From Impatiens glandulifera (Eukaryota > Streptophyta > Magnoliopsida > Ericales > Balsaminaceae), in NCBI RefSeq assembly GCF_907164915.1, contig NC_061868.1:43477774-43541773 (forward strand): 64,000 nucleotides of DNA, in the 5' to 3' direction. The notes under the pieces are model-generated. The model was not told the origin of the DNA and did no database searches. It was given only the letters and a program-made list of their open reading frames with translations. The position numbers and the translations under genes were made by a program. Of this stretch, positions 24,085 to 38,706 are shown piece by piece; position 1 is the stretch's first letter, and each line of letters starts with the position of its first letter.

Positions 24085-24296
24085 CCTAGCGTCGGCTCTG
24101 AAAATTAGGCTGCCCATTCCATCTATAAAACGTGGAAAATAAATAAATTCTAATTTAAAAAATTGTTATTTTTTTTAATGAGATTTGAACCAATAACCAA
24201 ATAATAAATTTAACAAAAATCCTATTTGTTTTTATTAAATGGTCTGACCGGGGAGTGAGCTGTCCTAGCCCGTAGGTTTGTCGGGCTTACCTAGGA
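24085..24296 (-). mobile_element. Diverged relative of the tRNA-like hAT-type MITE
   Basis: Flanked by CAACTAAA (24077-24084) and CCACTAAA (24297-24304), 7 of 8 matching. The right part (GAGTGAGCTGTCCTAGCCCG then GGGCTTACCTAGGA) aligns with the right end of the element at 21582-21884. On the minus strand a decayed B-box, GGTTCAAATCTCA, remains near 24180-24192. It is shorter than the other copy. Confidence 0.7.
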
Positions 24297-24304
24297 CCAC
24301 TAAA

Positions 24305-25241
24305 CGGACTCAAATTTAGTTCGTCAATAAACCTTTTTTTACAAACTAATCAAATTTCATCAACTTAAAATTCAATTATATTTTTATTTTCATGAAAGAC
24401 ACATATGTATCTACAACTATTGGTTATGTTCTATTTACATTTTTGTTTTGTTTTTTGAGTGGTGCATATAGATTTACATGTCTCTTCAACTAATCAAGTC
24501 CTTGTTTAACACTTTAATGATATGAGTTACTATTTTAATTAATTCAATTCAATTCAATTGTTTTTATTGTCGATCAAACCAAGTTACACCTTAAAATAAA
24601 GCCACTACAAACAAACTTGTTTATCTCATTTATAAAAGTAAATATTAATGTTAATAGAGTTTGCAATTAATTTTAATTTTGATAAAATATGTAAATATAA
24701 TTCATATTGATCCCAATAACTATAAGATAATTCATTGTAAAAATATTTTTGGAAACATTTATCTTAAAATATCTATATATATCCCAACATTTATTTTCAA
24801 ATAATCTTATATAATCTAAAGAAATCTCCTACAAAAGAACCCTTAAGCCTTGTTTGATATAAATAATATAAAATAGTAAGATGATTATCTAATGAACCCA
24901 ATTTTTAAATAAAATAATGTCAAGTTCAAACAAGGCCTCTAAGATTGTGTTGTGTTTTTGTCCTTTGAGGTCTAGTGAGGTATCCTTTGACAAAATAGGA
25001 AGTCAACCCTAAACCATAAATAAAGCCAAAGAGAGAGAGTGTGTGTGTGTTTTGATTACTGCCCATCTACTTCTCTCTCTTCTTTAAATGATTATATTAT
25101 TTATTTATTTATTGTATTCAATCCTCTCCTCCACCGCCCACCACCGTCTCTCTCAATCTCTCTCTCTCTCCTCCCGAAGTCAGCGGGTTTTCTTTTTTCA
25201 CTTTCCCCTGCTCTAGTCTCTAGATACCCTAAACCGCCGCA
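24305..25241. other. Upstream region of the WRKY gene
   Basis: AT-rich to about 24950. Near the gene are two TTGAC cores: TTTGAC at 24986-24991 and, on the minus strand, GGTTGACT at 25001-25008, the second matching the W-box TTGAC[C/T]. A CT-rich leader with CTCTCT repeats and an ACCCTAAACC telo-box-like motif (about 25228) precede the ATG. Confidence 0.5.
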
Positions 25242-26291
25242 ATGGATGATGATTGGGACCTAAACGCCATCGTTAGAAGCTGTACAAACGCCGCCGCCAC
25301 CACCAACACCGCAACACCAGTCACCGCCGCCGCCGCCTCTATTCAAGACGACAGCTTTAGCTTCATTCCGGATCTATTAACCCAACCAAACATGCAAAAT
25401 ACTGATCAAGAATTACACGATCTATTCAAACCCTTTTCCCCAAAATCAAAACCCAGAAATTTCCCTATCATCTGCAGTCTCCAAGATCTATCTCCAATTC
25501 CTCCTCCACCGCCGCCGCCGCCGCCGCAGCCGCCCAAACAGAGCCCAGAACAGAAACAGAGATTAATTCCTTCTTCCCCATCAAACCGTCCATGTCCAAA
25601 GCCCAAAAGAAGGTATATCGTACAAACAGAAACATGTTGATTTTATTCCTGTTTTTAGCAAAAACAAAAACCAATTTCTCAGATTCAACCAGTTTATAAC
25701 ATATTTGTTTCTTGTTCCAAAACAGGAAACAGTTACAAAAGAGGGTTTGTCAAGTGACTGCTGAGGGTTTATCTTCAGACATCTGGTCTTGGAGAAAATA
25801 TGGGCAGAAACCCATCAAAGGTTCTCCTTATCCGAGGTGGGTTTGTTCTCTCTTATGAGTTTAATCATTTATTTGGAACAATCTAAAGTGATTTACATTA
25901 TTTGAGTATTTCATTAAACATAAGGGGCTATTTTATATTTTTGTTTACTCTATGTGACCATGTCTTTTGTTTTTCAATAAACAGAAGTTATTATAAATGT
26001 AGCACTTCAAAATTGTGTATGGCCCGAAAACAAGTGGAGCGGAGTAGATCCGATTCGACTATGTTTATATTGACTTACACGGCGGAACACAACCATCCAA
26101 TGCCGCCTGCTCCTCGGAATCAGCTTTCCGGAATCATCAGGCAAAAACCGGATTCAGCGCCCGAAGTTGAAGTGAAGGAGGATCTGATGTTGGATGAAAT
26201 TGGTGTTGACGAAACAATTGTATCTGATGACCTCTTTGAGGGTTTGGAAGAGCTTGCCGGACCAATCATCGGAGATACAATTTTCAATTAA
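25242..26291 (+). CDS. WRKY transcription factor, group IIe (WRKY22/27/29-like)
   Basis: Three exons: 25242-25612, 25726-25836 and 25985-26291, giving 262 residues. WRKYGQK is at 146-152, followed by a C-X5-C-X23-H-X-H zinc finger (C166, C172, H196, H198), the group II arrangement. The second intron splits the Arg codon of the PYPR motif, the conserved group II position. The start [14 protein letters not shown] and the basic KPKRRK before the domain match the WRKY22/27 subgroup. A Pro run of about 10 residues from CCG/CCT repeats precedes it, and the C-terminus is acidic ([15 protein letters not shown]), a likely activation region. It is expected to bind W-boxes in immune and stress responses. 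Oddities within the domain are Lys165 and Leu171 where Arg and Gly are usual. Confidence 0.93.
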
Positions 26292-29200
26292 TTGTCGACA
26301 GGGGAAATCGCCTTAGGTAGGAGGAACAAGATCATTAAAAAAAATTAGAATCTTCATCATAGAAAAGTCTTGTATAGGGGTGGGTGGGTGTTGGGTTGTT
26401 TATGATCATTATTATCAATCTAACTTTATAAATTGGACTATATATATATGATAGTGTTATATATTAACATCATTTTAAACATTTACATGTTATTAATTGT
26501 GGAATAGAAAATGGGACCTAAATTGGTTGGCTACTGTTGTTTATTTTGTTTTTTATTTTACATGTAGAGAAATTTAATTTACTAGTTTAAGTTCTTTTGA
26601 AAGGACAATTTACAACTGTTATCAAATTTTCTTTATTTATAAATTATTCTAATAAATATTAAAAATTCAAGGTCAAGTAAGTGAGTTCTTCACATAATTT
26701 AGGTCATTTTTTTTTTGTTTTTATATGGGCTTTTAGTTAAAAGCTATATTTGAATGCTGAATTATCCAATTACACATTTTTCAACATCATTCAATCTCTT
26801 ACAAATTATATATATATAATGTTTAACATAATGATATTAAATATTTAATCTCTTATCACAATATAATATAAATAAATATATTATATTTATATAGGCACAC
26901 ATATATAGATCTGAAAACTTGTAATTTTTATTATCTTTTATTTCTTAAATTATAATTCATCTTGTTTAGCCCAATTCTTATTAGGCCCAATTCATTTGAT
27001 ATTTGGCATATTTAGGTCTTATTATCAAAAATCGAATCTCCATGTCATTTTAATACAAAATTATCCTCTTACTTTTTTACCTCACGATTTTCTTTTAATT
27101 TATAAAATTAAAAATTCAAATGATCAAATATTTGGAAATAAAGACCAAAGGTAAAAAAAAAAAGAAAAAAAAAAGCTATTTTTAAGTGTGATTAAGTACC
27201 AAATTAACTAATAATCTCTTAACTCTTATTAAGAAAATTGACTATCGACTACTAAATTCTCATTTAAAAACTTAGTCCTCCAATCAATTTTATTTTTTTT
27301 TTACTTTTCTTTGTTAATATCGTTAACAAAGTAATACAAGATGGCCTTGATTGTTTGAAAAACAATTTTGCTTCAAATCACTTTTCTTAATAATAGGATA
27401 GTCTTAAATGTTTTCTTAACTTGTTCATCTTTTCTAACTTTAGAACAAATTTATTGTTTTTTTTTTTTAATTTCATAAACACAATATTCTAACAAAACAT
27501 TTGTTATTTGTATATAGTTACAAAAATCCATCCTTTGTAATCTTAAGTCGATCAGCTATTTTTTATAATTAATTCAATTGTTACCAATTATTAAAACATT
27601 ATTCTTTTTCTAATTAAGTTTAGGTACTGTACTATATAACAATTATAGCATAACAAATGTTTCTTTTTATATCTCATTAAATGTTTATCCTCAAAAATAT
27701 TAAATATGTTAACATCACAAGTCATAAACTTTTATAAAAAAAAAACTATCAAAAGTTTGAATGAGTGCATTTAGTTACAAACATGCATATTAGTTGATTT
27801 GTTTATTTATTTTTTAAGATAAAAAATTATATTAATAATTTTTACTTTTAAATTAAGACGTTTTAAGTGAAAATCAAATATTTGATGTTTGATATTTTAA
27901 TAACCACGTTTTTTATTTAACTTATTTGATTATATTGAGAATTATTTTTTCCATTATATTTGTAAATACAATTAATGATTAAGTTATTGAGGATATTATT
28001 TAATTAAAAAATAAATAAATAATTTAAATATACTATTCAATACTATTAAAGAGAAGATATTAAATTTAATTAATTAAATATTGAGTTTTAAATTTAATTC
28101 AAAATAACTTATTAAGACAAGTTTATAAAAAGGTATATTATTTAATGAATAATATTAATGTTGTAATTTCCTTTTTTAAAAAAAATATTGTTGTAATTGA
28201 AAAATAAATAGTTGATTTCTTTCTGAAAAATAACTAAATAATAATTATCAAATAAATGGGAAAAATACACTAACAAATTGGCCTAAATTCACAAACAGAT
28301 CAAGACATTTAAGTTGGATTGGGCTTTAAAATAAGTTAGGGAGTCCTGGGAAACATTTTTTTAGAAAATTAGTAACGAAACATGTAGATTAACATTGGAT
28401 TTATCTATTTTTGAGAATTAAATAATTAAATAGTAAATTAAATTTTAAAAAATTAAAAAATTATAAATTTATGTCACATTCTTAGTAAAAAAAAATATTA
28501 TGTGGGCTTGAGCCATTCTTAAGGTAGCTACGCCCTGCCTAAAGGGCCTAAAGTGTCAAATATATTTATAGATAAAAAAATTATCCAAATCCGATTTTTA
28601 TTTTATTATTCGATCTTGATGGGTATCTTTAATCTTATCTTCATTTTCGAACTCGATTTTTATTTTATCACCCGACCCTGACGGGTATCTCCACTTCTAT
28701 CATCATTCCCTATTCGTCGGGTACCCGATCTTCGACGAGTACTCCGTTACCAGATTAATTTTTTTTTAAGATTATAAGGATGGAAGAAAAATAAACCTAT
28801 CATTAAATAATTTTAAAATTAGTAATATCGAAATAGTTTAAAATAAAAATATTAATTACTTACCTATACTTAATTTTGTAGATCTTAAAAGAGATAAATT
28901 AGAATGAAGAAAAAATATAATGAAACTTGAAAAGAAGTTAGAAATTGAATATGAAAAATAATAAAAGAAGTAATATTTTTGGGAATATAAAAATATTTAA
29001 AATTAGAGTGTTGTGTATTTATGACAATATTATATTGTGAATAAAACCCGAATTAAATGATGTATTTATAATAATATTGGTAATGACAAAATATTTAAAA
29101 AGTCACAAATTAAAATTTAATAAAAAATTATTTTTAATATTAATATAGTCGTATGTCCGGATTTTAGTTTTCACAATATTTTTATCCCCGATTTCATACC

Positions 29201-29460
29201 CAACCGAGTACTCTCTCCCTCTCCATGCCCGACCTGAACCCGAATTAAAATACCTAATGGGCCGAATGGACTATCGAACACACAAGAATATTAAAATATT
29301 AAACATTATGGGCATTCATTGTCATCATCCTTATTTCCAAACATAGCCAATATTTTTAATAAATATATTTGACACTCGTAATTAAAAAATTTCAGTAAAA
29401 TAAAAAATAAAACTATTAAAGCCAAATATCGCGGTGGCCAGTGCTTGCGTGCCGACATGT
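26292..29460. other. AT-rich intergenic region with possible decayed transposon
   Basis: No gene seen. About 28600-28760 and 29150-29280 carry facing blocks rich in GGGTA(T/C)C(C)GA and ACCCGA-type motifs (for example TCGTCGGGTACCCGATC), as in subterminal regions of plant hAT MITEs, around an AT-rich centre. I found no clear termini. Confidence 0.45.
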
Positions 29461-29504
29461 TTCCGCGTCCTCTTTAACGCTCCCACTTGTCTATTTAGTC
29501 AAGA

Positions 29505-29615
29505 TGCCACGTGTCACCGACCACAACTAGTCTAGTGCATTCTTTTTTTTCTTGTTTTTTACAAGGAATTAATTCTAGTGCATTCTTTTTACGCAATCCT
29601 AAATATATATATAAA
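29505..29615 (+). promoter_or_regulatory. LEA14 promoter: ABRE/G-box and TATA box
   Basis: GCCACGTGTC contains a G-box CACGTG (29508-29513), the core of ABA-responsive elements. TATATAAA lies at 29608-29615, about 65 bp before the start codon. This fits ABA- or drought-induced expression of the LEA gene downstream. Confidence 0.7.
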
Positions 29616-29678
29616 GATTCTACCTCTTTCTCATTCTCAATTCAAAACACTCTCTCTCTCATCTAAACAATAACAAAA

Positions 29679-30219
29679 ATGGCGGATTTATTCGACAAGG
29701 CGAAGAACTTCGTGGCCGACAAGGTGGCACACATAAAGAAGCCGGAGGCGACAATTACCGACGTAGATCTGAAAGGTGTTAGCCGTGACGGTATCACCTA
29801 CACCGCTATGGTCTCCGTCGATAACCCTTACAGCCGTTCAATTCCCATTTGCGAGATCTCTTATACCCTCAAAAGCGCCAACAGGTATTTAATTACTATT
29901 TGGAAATAATTTTCAAATAATCCATCAGCTTATAAATTTATATTTTTATAATAGGGTTATTGCGTCCGGGACAGTACCGGACCCGGGATCTTTGGCCGGG
30001 AACGAAAAAACTATGTTGAATGTGCCTTTGAAAGTTGCACATAGTATATTGGTGAGTTTGGTTAAGGATATAGGTGCGGATTGGGACATTGATTATCTAT
30101 TGGAAATTGGTCTCATTGTTGACTTGCCTATTATTGGAAATTTCACTATTCCTATATCTACTACTGGCGAGATCAAGCTTCCGACACTTTCTGATTTGTG
30201 GAAGAAAAACGAAGAGTAG
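29679..30219 (+). CDS. LEA14: LEA14-type late embryogenesis abundant protein (LEA_2)
   Basis: Two exons, 29679-29884 and 29955-30219, with the intron splitting the Arg69 codon (AG|G), giving 156 residues; family members are about 150. It starts MADLFDKAKNFVADKVAHIKK, typical of LEA14, then has the WHy/LEA_2 beta-sandwich: EATITDVDLKGV, VDNPYSRSIPICEISYTLKS, then VPLKVAHSILVSLVKDIG and LPIIGNFTIPIS. LEA_2 proteins are cytosolic and, unlike most LEA proteins, folded; they are linked to dehydration and salt tolerance. The ABRE/G-box upstream supports stress induction. A TAA/ATG-rich microsatellite lies in the 3' UTR (about 30230-30265). Confidence 0.94.
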
Positions 30220-32560
<2,341 letters not shown>

Positions 32561-32566
32561 TAAAAG

Positions 32567-32575
32567 TATAAAAAG
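32567..32575 (+). promoter_or_regulatory. TATA box of the cysteine-rich peptide gene
   Basis: TATAAAAAG lies about 60 bp before the ATG at 32635, the usual plant distance with a short leader. Confidence 0.6.
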
Positions 32576-32634
32576 CCTATTCTAAAATATAATTATTCAT
32601 TCATTCATTCTCTCATACTCAAATAATAACCATC

Positions 32635-32941
32635 ATGAATCGCTTCAACTTCTTGCCTTATCTCTTGATCTGTTTTCTTATTTTCTTCTCCAATGGTAAA
32701 ATAACTTTTTTTTTGTCATTAAACAAATGAATATTTTTAATTAATAAATATTTTTCACTTATATGCTGCAGGCAGTAAGGCTCAACAAAAACCTTTGTGT
32801 GACATCAACCAGACGTGCAATACAGTATCGGATTGTAGAGTTGGAACTTGCGGGACAATTGAAAACCCTAGACCTAAACTAATTTGTCTTAAACTTCAAG
32901 AATTTAATGATAGATCTTTTTGTTGTTGTTATGCAAGATGA
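32635..32941 (+). CDS. Small secreted cysteine-rich peptide (defensin-like)
   Basis: Two exons, 32635-32695 and 32772-32941, giving 76 residues. Residues 1-21 are a clear signal peptide (MNRF, then a hydrophobic core LPYLLICFLIFF, ending SNG). The mature part has eight Cys: four closely spaced (LC, TC, DC, TC with gaps of 5, 5 and 4), one further on, and a terminal CCC, ending CCCYAR. The intron splits the signal peptide from the mature part, as in plant defensin-like and other cysteine-rich peptide genes, and a TATA box lies upstream. The spacing does not fit classic gamma-thionin spacing well, so the exact family is unknown. Roles in defence or cell signalling are inference only. Confidence 0.72.
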
Positions 32942-34250
32942 AAAATTAATAATATAAATTAATAAAAGATCCCAAGAGGTCATTTAAGTCCCTACACAAT
33001 AAAGAGTTTGAATAATTTTATTGAGTTACAAGCTTTTAAATTAAAAATGAAAATGAAAAAATTCGCGACTCCAACTTCACCGACCCTTATAAGTAGTAGG
33101 GTAAACAATTTGATTTGGTCGATTTATACACCAAAATGCATAATTAAATCGTTGGTTTCAATTTTATTGGTTGGTTAGAAGATTGGTTCGATTAGTTTCA
33201 TTAGTTCGTAAAGTATTGTTAATTATATATCAAATTCTTATTTCAACTATATATTAATTTTAAAAAACAAATAATAATATAATATAAATGGTAGTTTAAC
33301 GATGGAAAACTTAACTATTAATTTATGTATGATTTATAAATTTAAGATGATCATTCGATTCTTTGTCGTGAGATAGTTTTTTCACATATATGGATCTTAT
33401 TAATTTTTCGGAAATAATGATGTATTAAAGAATTAACTCTCATCAAGATAAAGGTGTTTTAAATGTCTTTTAAATGTTTATTTGTTACTTGTATCTATCC
33501 CATTTAGAGGTGGTTGTAATCCTTTTATTCATTTACTTGATTGTCTTTTATTTCATTTAAATTAATTAAGGTAAATATTTGTTTTGCTTTCATTTTCAAA
33601 CTCATATATATTTTTTCTTATTATATATATATTTTTTCTAAATTATATATATTTTCCTAAATTATATATATTTTAAAATCTTTAACCACGCACGGATAGT
33701 CTCCTCCTATCTTCTCTCTGGTTACAAATAGGCCCATGTCTCTTTATCAGTGGGTCTTTTTTTTTTTTGTGCTGGGCCTGCATGTTGGTGGGTCTGGCTT
33801 GTCCGAGGATTGGGCTTGGTTAATGACTTAGGTAGTTTAGTTTAAGTTTTTGGCTTAAATAGGCTTAGTTCTTGTTTGACTTTTTATTTATTTTATTTTT
33901 TAAAAATAATCTAAAATTATTATTATTTTATTTTTATTTATTTAAATTCGGGACTTAAAATATAGGTGTCTACAGCCACGGTTATAAATTTAATAAAACA
34001 CATATATTTTTAACAAATTTTACTATGATCAATTAGTTCTTAGGTCTGATGTGCAATTTCATAAATCATTGCTTAACTAAATTTAATTAAATGTTTATTA
34101 TATACTATAAATTGATTTTGGAATGGAACTGAAGGTTTTAGAAAATTACAGGAAGATAGTTAAATGGTAGATTCATGATGTAAAATATAGAATGAGCAAG
34201 AAAAAAAATAGACAAGTTTATCTATAATGAACTTGAAATTGTTATATTTA
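32942..34250. other. AT-rich intergenic region with possible element remnants
   Basis: GTAGGGTAAACAATTTGATT at about 33094 and the GGTT-rich stretch after it resemble the TAGGGGTGTTCAA end of the hAT-type element at 11951. GGTGTCTACA at about 33966-33975 resembles the 3' end of a plant LTR, but no matching 5' end was found. No gene. Confidence 0.35.
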
Positions 34251-35056
34251 TTTGGATCAGTGTTCATCTTCTAGTTACTATACATGATCATGTGGATGTG
34301 GACCATGAATGTTTAATACATTTATATATATTGTATGGTATTAAGTTACTCTTTGCATATATTATCCAATACTATCTTGATTATGTTACTTAATTTTTTC
34401 AGAAGAAATAGATAGACGACCAATATTTGAGAGAGATAAAAATCATATTCAACAATATTTATTAACCGTTACAATAATAGTCATAATAATAGTCATATAT
34501 AGTACTCTTAATAATATTAAATCGGGTTTCATTACAATAAAAATGTTCAAACGAAATAAAAATGAAATAATTATTGTGTTATATATAAAAAATCACTTTA
34601 TAATAGTTGCTTATTTTATTTTCATTTATAACGTTTTAAGTTAAAACTTAATCATGACTTTGAGTATTGTGTTGTTTCTACATTTGTTATAAAATAAAAT
34701 AAATTTTAAATAAAAAATATTATAATAATTCAATCAAATTAAAATCCAAAATAATCAAGAAATTATTTTTGTAAAATTTACAAATGACCTAATATCAAGT
34801 AAAAGTAAAATAAATGCTGAGGTAAAATTTTCTTTTAGTTTTAAGTATATTTTTATCTTATATATTGTTCAAAATAAGCTATTATATTGCCTTTGAAATT
34901 GAATGGTTAATTGTATTGTTGACAATTTTTTTATATTTTGATTTTACATATAAAATTACTGATCATAATTAGAAAGATACTATAATAATAAATTATAAAA
35001 ATTAAACAGATTGATATTACAATAAAGTTTATTTTTCAAAAATTGATTTAATTATT
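34251..35056. repeat. Direct repeat of the ABIL 3' flank, upstream copy
   Basis: Matches about 37953-38706, which lies just after the ABIL stop codon. Shared blocks in the same order include TTTGGATCAGTGTTCATCTT, CATGATCATGTGGATGTG, ATTCAACAATATTTATTAAC and TCAAAAATTGATTTAATTAT. The two copies are about 2.9 kb apart with ABIL between them. Confidence 0.88.
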
Positions 35057-35224
35057 ATAATGATAATATAATTATTACAATTTCATATTTATTCTTTTTG
35101 TTTTAATTTAAACTATTTTTTTTTTGTAATGAGAATCAAACATTAAATTTTTAACCTCTTAAAAAATATTAATTCCCTTGTGCTATTCAAATTAATTATT
35201 ATTGAATTAGCCTAGTTTATATGC

Positions 35225-35405
35225 ATAATACTTTATTTCCCTTTATTATGGATTTCATATATTCTAACTAAATTATTATAATATTTGAAAAGTGAAGATC
35301 TCATATGGAGTGCACTTTCTTCCCTTCTTTTTTTATTATGTATTTCATATATTCTGACTATATTATTATAATATTTGAAAAGTAAGGATCTTATATTATT
35401 GGAAT
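35225..35405. repeat. About 100-bp tandem duplication
   Basis: Two imperfect copies of a block with ATTTCATATATTCT(A/G)ACTA and ATTATAATATTTGAAAAGT. Confidence 0.85.
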
Positions 35406-36011
35406 ATTTAATTCATCTATATTATACATGTTTGACTTAAAAAGTTTTTTTTTTTCAAAACAATCATAAAATATTTAAATTTATAAAAATAACCCACAAT
35501 TATTTTAAATGAAAATTTAATATAATTGTTTTAAAATTAAGATTTATTATCTAAATATATAAATAATTAGAAGATTTTTTCAATTTTAGATGAGTATATA
35601 ATTTATTTGTTTCTTTTTATTTTAAAGATGGAATGAATTATATAATAAATGGTAAAAAATAATAAAATAAGAATCCAAATTATTAATAAAATAAATGTAT
35701 TGTCTGTCACCTGTTGATGTCTTCCAACTACCATATTCCTTACCCCACACACATTAAACGACGTCGTCCTTTACACTTGATTGATATTCAAAACCATTAA
35801 TTAAGATCACACCACCTTCTTCTTCTTCTCCATTGAAACCTAACTTGACTCATAATTCAATTCTACTGATTATTATTATTATTATATTCTCCATTATCGA
35901 TTCTTTATGAATTGTTTACTAAGATTCGCAACAGATTGAATCGCATTCATAGTTATTACAGGTAATAATTCATTGCAATTGTCAATCTGTGTAATAACTA
36001 CTGTGAAGAAG

Positions 36012-37913
36012 ATGGAACAGTCACAATCGGTGTCTCATTCGATGACCTACGATGAGATGTCCATGGAACGGAGCAAGACTTTCGCGAAAGCTCTTCAGGT
36101 TTGAATCTCTCTATTTGAATTGTGTTTATGATCAGGCATTGATGATTTGATTTGGTTATTACCAACTTTACTTATGATTCATGGGGATTTCTATGAGCTG
36201 CATGTCTGTGTCGATTTCTGGTTTTGGATCATCTCGATGTTTACAATTTGCATTATGCATGGTAGATTTCAGCATAAAACCTCAATCACTGACTCGATCT
36301 GATTTGATATTTCATCTGTCATTTTCAAGGAACTCAAGAATCTAAGGCCACAACTCTATTCTGCTGCAGAATACTGTGAAAAATCATATCTATGCACTGA
36401 ACAGAAACAGATGTAAGCAACTTAATTGTACTACTATCGATTTTGTATAAACATTGTATCCAATTTATCGGTTGTTTCAGGGTTGTGGATAACCTAAAAG
36501 ATTATGCAGTAAAAGCTCTTGTTAACGCTGTTGATCACCTTGGCACGGTAGCTTTCAAATTGAATGATCTTCTTGAGCAACAAACTATAGATGTTTCATC
36601 CATGGGACTGAACCTTTCTTGCTTGGATCAGGTAATATATGATTCTGACATTCTGTTTATTTGAATGGCATGTTGAGAAAAGCTTGACTTATAATTTTGT
36701 AAATTCTCTTCATTAAAGAAATTAATGACATGCCAAACATATACGGGTAAAGAAGGATCGAAGCAGCAACAGTTATTAGCTAGCATACCAAGGCATCACA
36801 AGCATTACATTTTGCCAAGTGAGGCTTATAATTATTTTAGTGTTTTGCTTTACTATTAACATTGTTACTCAATCTGATATTCTTCTCTATTCAGATATTG
36901 TCAATAAGAATGTACATTTTAGCTCACAACGTACTTACCCCTCAGGTAATTTCAGTATTTTTTGGATTAACGTTATGAATCAGTTGTTAGATCAAGAATT
37001 TCCTAATATGTGAATCTTGATCAAGGTATCCCTGCTTCAAAAACTCTGTCTTGGCATATGGCAACAAGAACAAAATCTACTTTGAATGCTACTTATACAC
37101 CAAATGCTGCTCTGGGGTTAGTCTAGTAATACAAATTTAGAGTTTGTTTGATGTAAAGTTATGTGAAATAATCTGGATTATTTGAAAAAGAGCACTTGTT
37201 TGATGTATGTTGGTCGATCATTTGAATGATAAAGGAGTAAAGGGTCTTCTTCAAACAAGGCCAAAAACTTATCATATTGTTTGTCTTTGCAGTACTGGTG
37301 CTACAATTACATCTAGACCAATGTCAGGAGTTTTCTGTTTCTCAAGTATGACTAAATTTTTCCCATTATCATAATGTTCATCGATTGCCTGCATATTTCA
37401 TTTCGCTCCACTATTGTGTTTGCAGATGATGATAACAACAATATGCTAACAAAATCCTCGACTCCTCAGACATTAGCTGCTGCATTGCAGAAGGTAATGT
37501 TAAATCAACTCAGAGACATATATGTTTTGACTTTCTATACAATTGGCCCAATTTGGAAACACAATATGGATGAGAAATCATGAATAATTTTATTTGAAAA
37601 CATTTGAAAATTGAATTCAGACAATTTATTATCATGATCCGGATTGACAATTGCTAAACTTGGATTTTGATATACTTTTATTGTGTTATTGTAGGACTCG
37701 ATCGAGGGATCAAATAAATTGGAGTTCAAGTCCTCGTTCAATAACCGAAATAGAAGTGAGGTTGATGTTAGTCATCAGCCAATCCACAAAAGCAAGAGGG
37801 TATTATCTTCCCTCTTTGCTAAACATAAGGCGGCTCACAGAGTTAGAAAGAACCGTCGCATGAACAAGGAAAGTCGAAACATAAATGTTTTCAAATCATG
37901 TGTTGTGCCATAA
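36012..37913 (+). CDS. ABIL protein (Abl-interactor-like subunit of the SCAR/WAVE complex)
   Basis: Nine exons: 36012-36098, 36330-36412, 36481-36631, 36719-36818, 36895-36945, 37026-37116, 37293-37345, 37426-37493 and 37695-37913, giving 300 residues. The N-terminal helical ABI domain is clear: MSMERSKTFAKALQ, ELKNLRPQLYSAAEYCEKSY, VVDNLKDYAVKALVNAVDHL, then AFKLNDLLEQQ. A Ser/Asn-rich middle follows, and a basic C-terminal tail (SKRVLSSLFAKHK, then RVRKNRRMNKES). In plants the SCAR/WAVE complex activates ARP2/3 to branch actin, shaping trichomes and pavement cells. Very short exons and the order match plant ABIL genes; which ABIL paralogue I cannot say. It lies between two copies of its own 3' flank. 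Confidence 0.9.
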
Positions 37914-37952
37914 AATTCAAATGATCTTTGTTAATCTAATACAATGTCATTG

Positions 37953-38706
37953 TTTGGATCAGTGTTCATCTTTTAGTTACTATATACATGATCATGTGGA
38001 TGTGAACTGATGAATGTTTAATAAATATGGTATTAAAGAAGTTAATTATGTTACTTAATTTTTTGAAGAAATATATGAGATGAAGAATATTTGAGAGATA
38101 GAAATCATATTCAACAATATTTATTAATCATATTCAACAATATTTATTAACCGTTACAATAATAGTCATATTACACTTAATAATATTAAGTGGGTTTGAT
38201 TACTTTAAAAATATTCAAATTAAAAATGGTTTTATATTACACTTAATAATATTAAGTGAGTTTGATTACTTTAAAAATATTCAAATTAAAAATGATATAA
38301 AACGCATTCAATAATGGTTACTTGTTTTAAGTTGAAACTTAGTCATGATTATAATGAGTCTAGTTTAACTTCTATATTTATTATAAAATGAAATAAATTT
38401 TAAATAAAAAATATTATAATAATCCAATCAAATTAAAATTCAAAATAAGGAAGAAATTATTTTGTAAAATTTCCAAATAAAATTTTGTTTAAGCTTTTAG
38501 TATTTTATCTTATATATTTTTCAAAATAATATTATGTATTGCCTTTGATTGAATGAGTGTATTGTTGACAATTTTTTTTATTTTTATTTTACATATAAAA
38601 TTATTGATCATAACTAAAAAATATTACAATAATAAATTAAAAAATTAAACAGATTAATATTACCATAAGGCTTTGTTTTTCAAAAATTGATTTAATTATT
38701 ATCATA
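37953..38706. repeat. Direct repeat of the ABIL 3' flank, downstream copy
   Basis: Partner of 34251-35056. Inside it a 66-bp unit (ATATTACACTTAATAATATT and following) is tandemly duplicated at about 38168-38296, and a short CATATTCAACAATATTTATT unit is also repeated just before. Confidence 0.88.

Noticed and set aside
28495..28550. Possible third member of the tRNA-like MITE family (GCCCTGCCTAAAGGGCC region)
   Set aside because: Only a short GC-rich stretch resembles the family; no ends or duplication seen.
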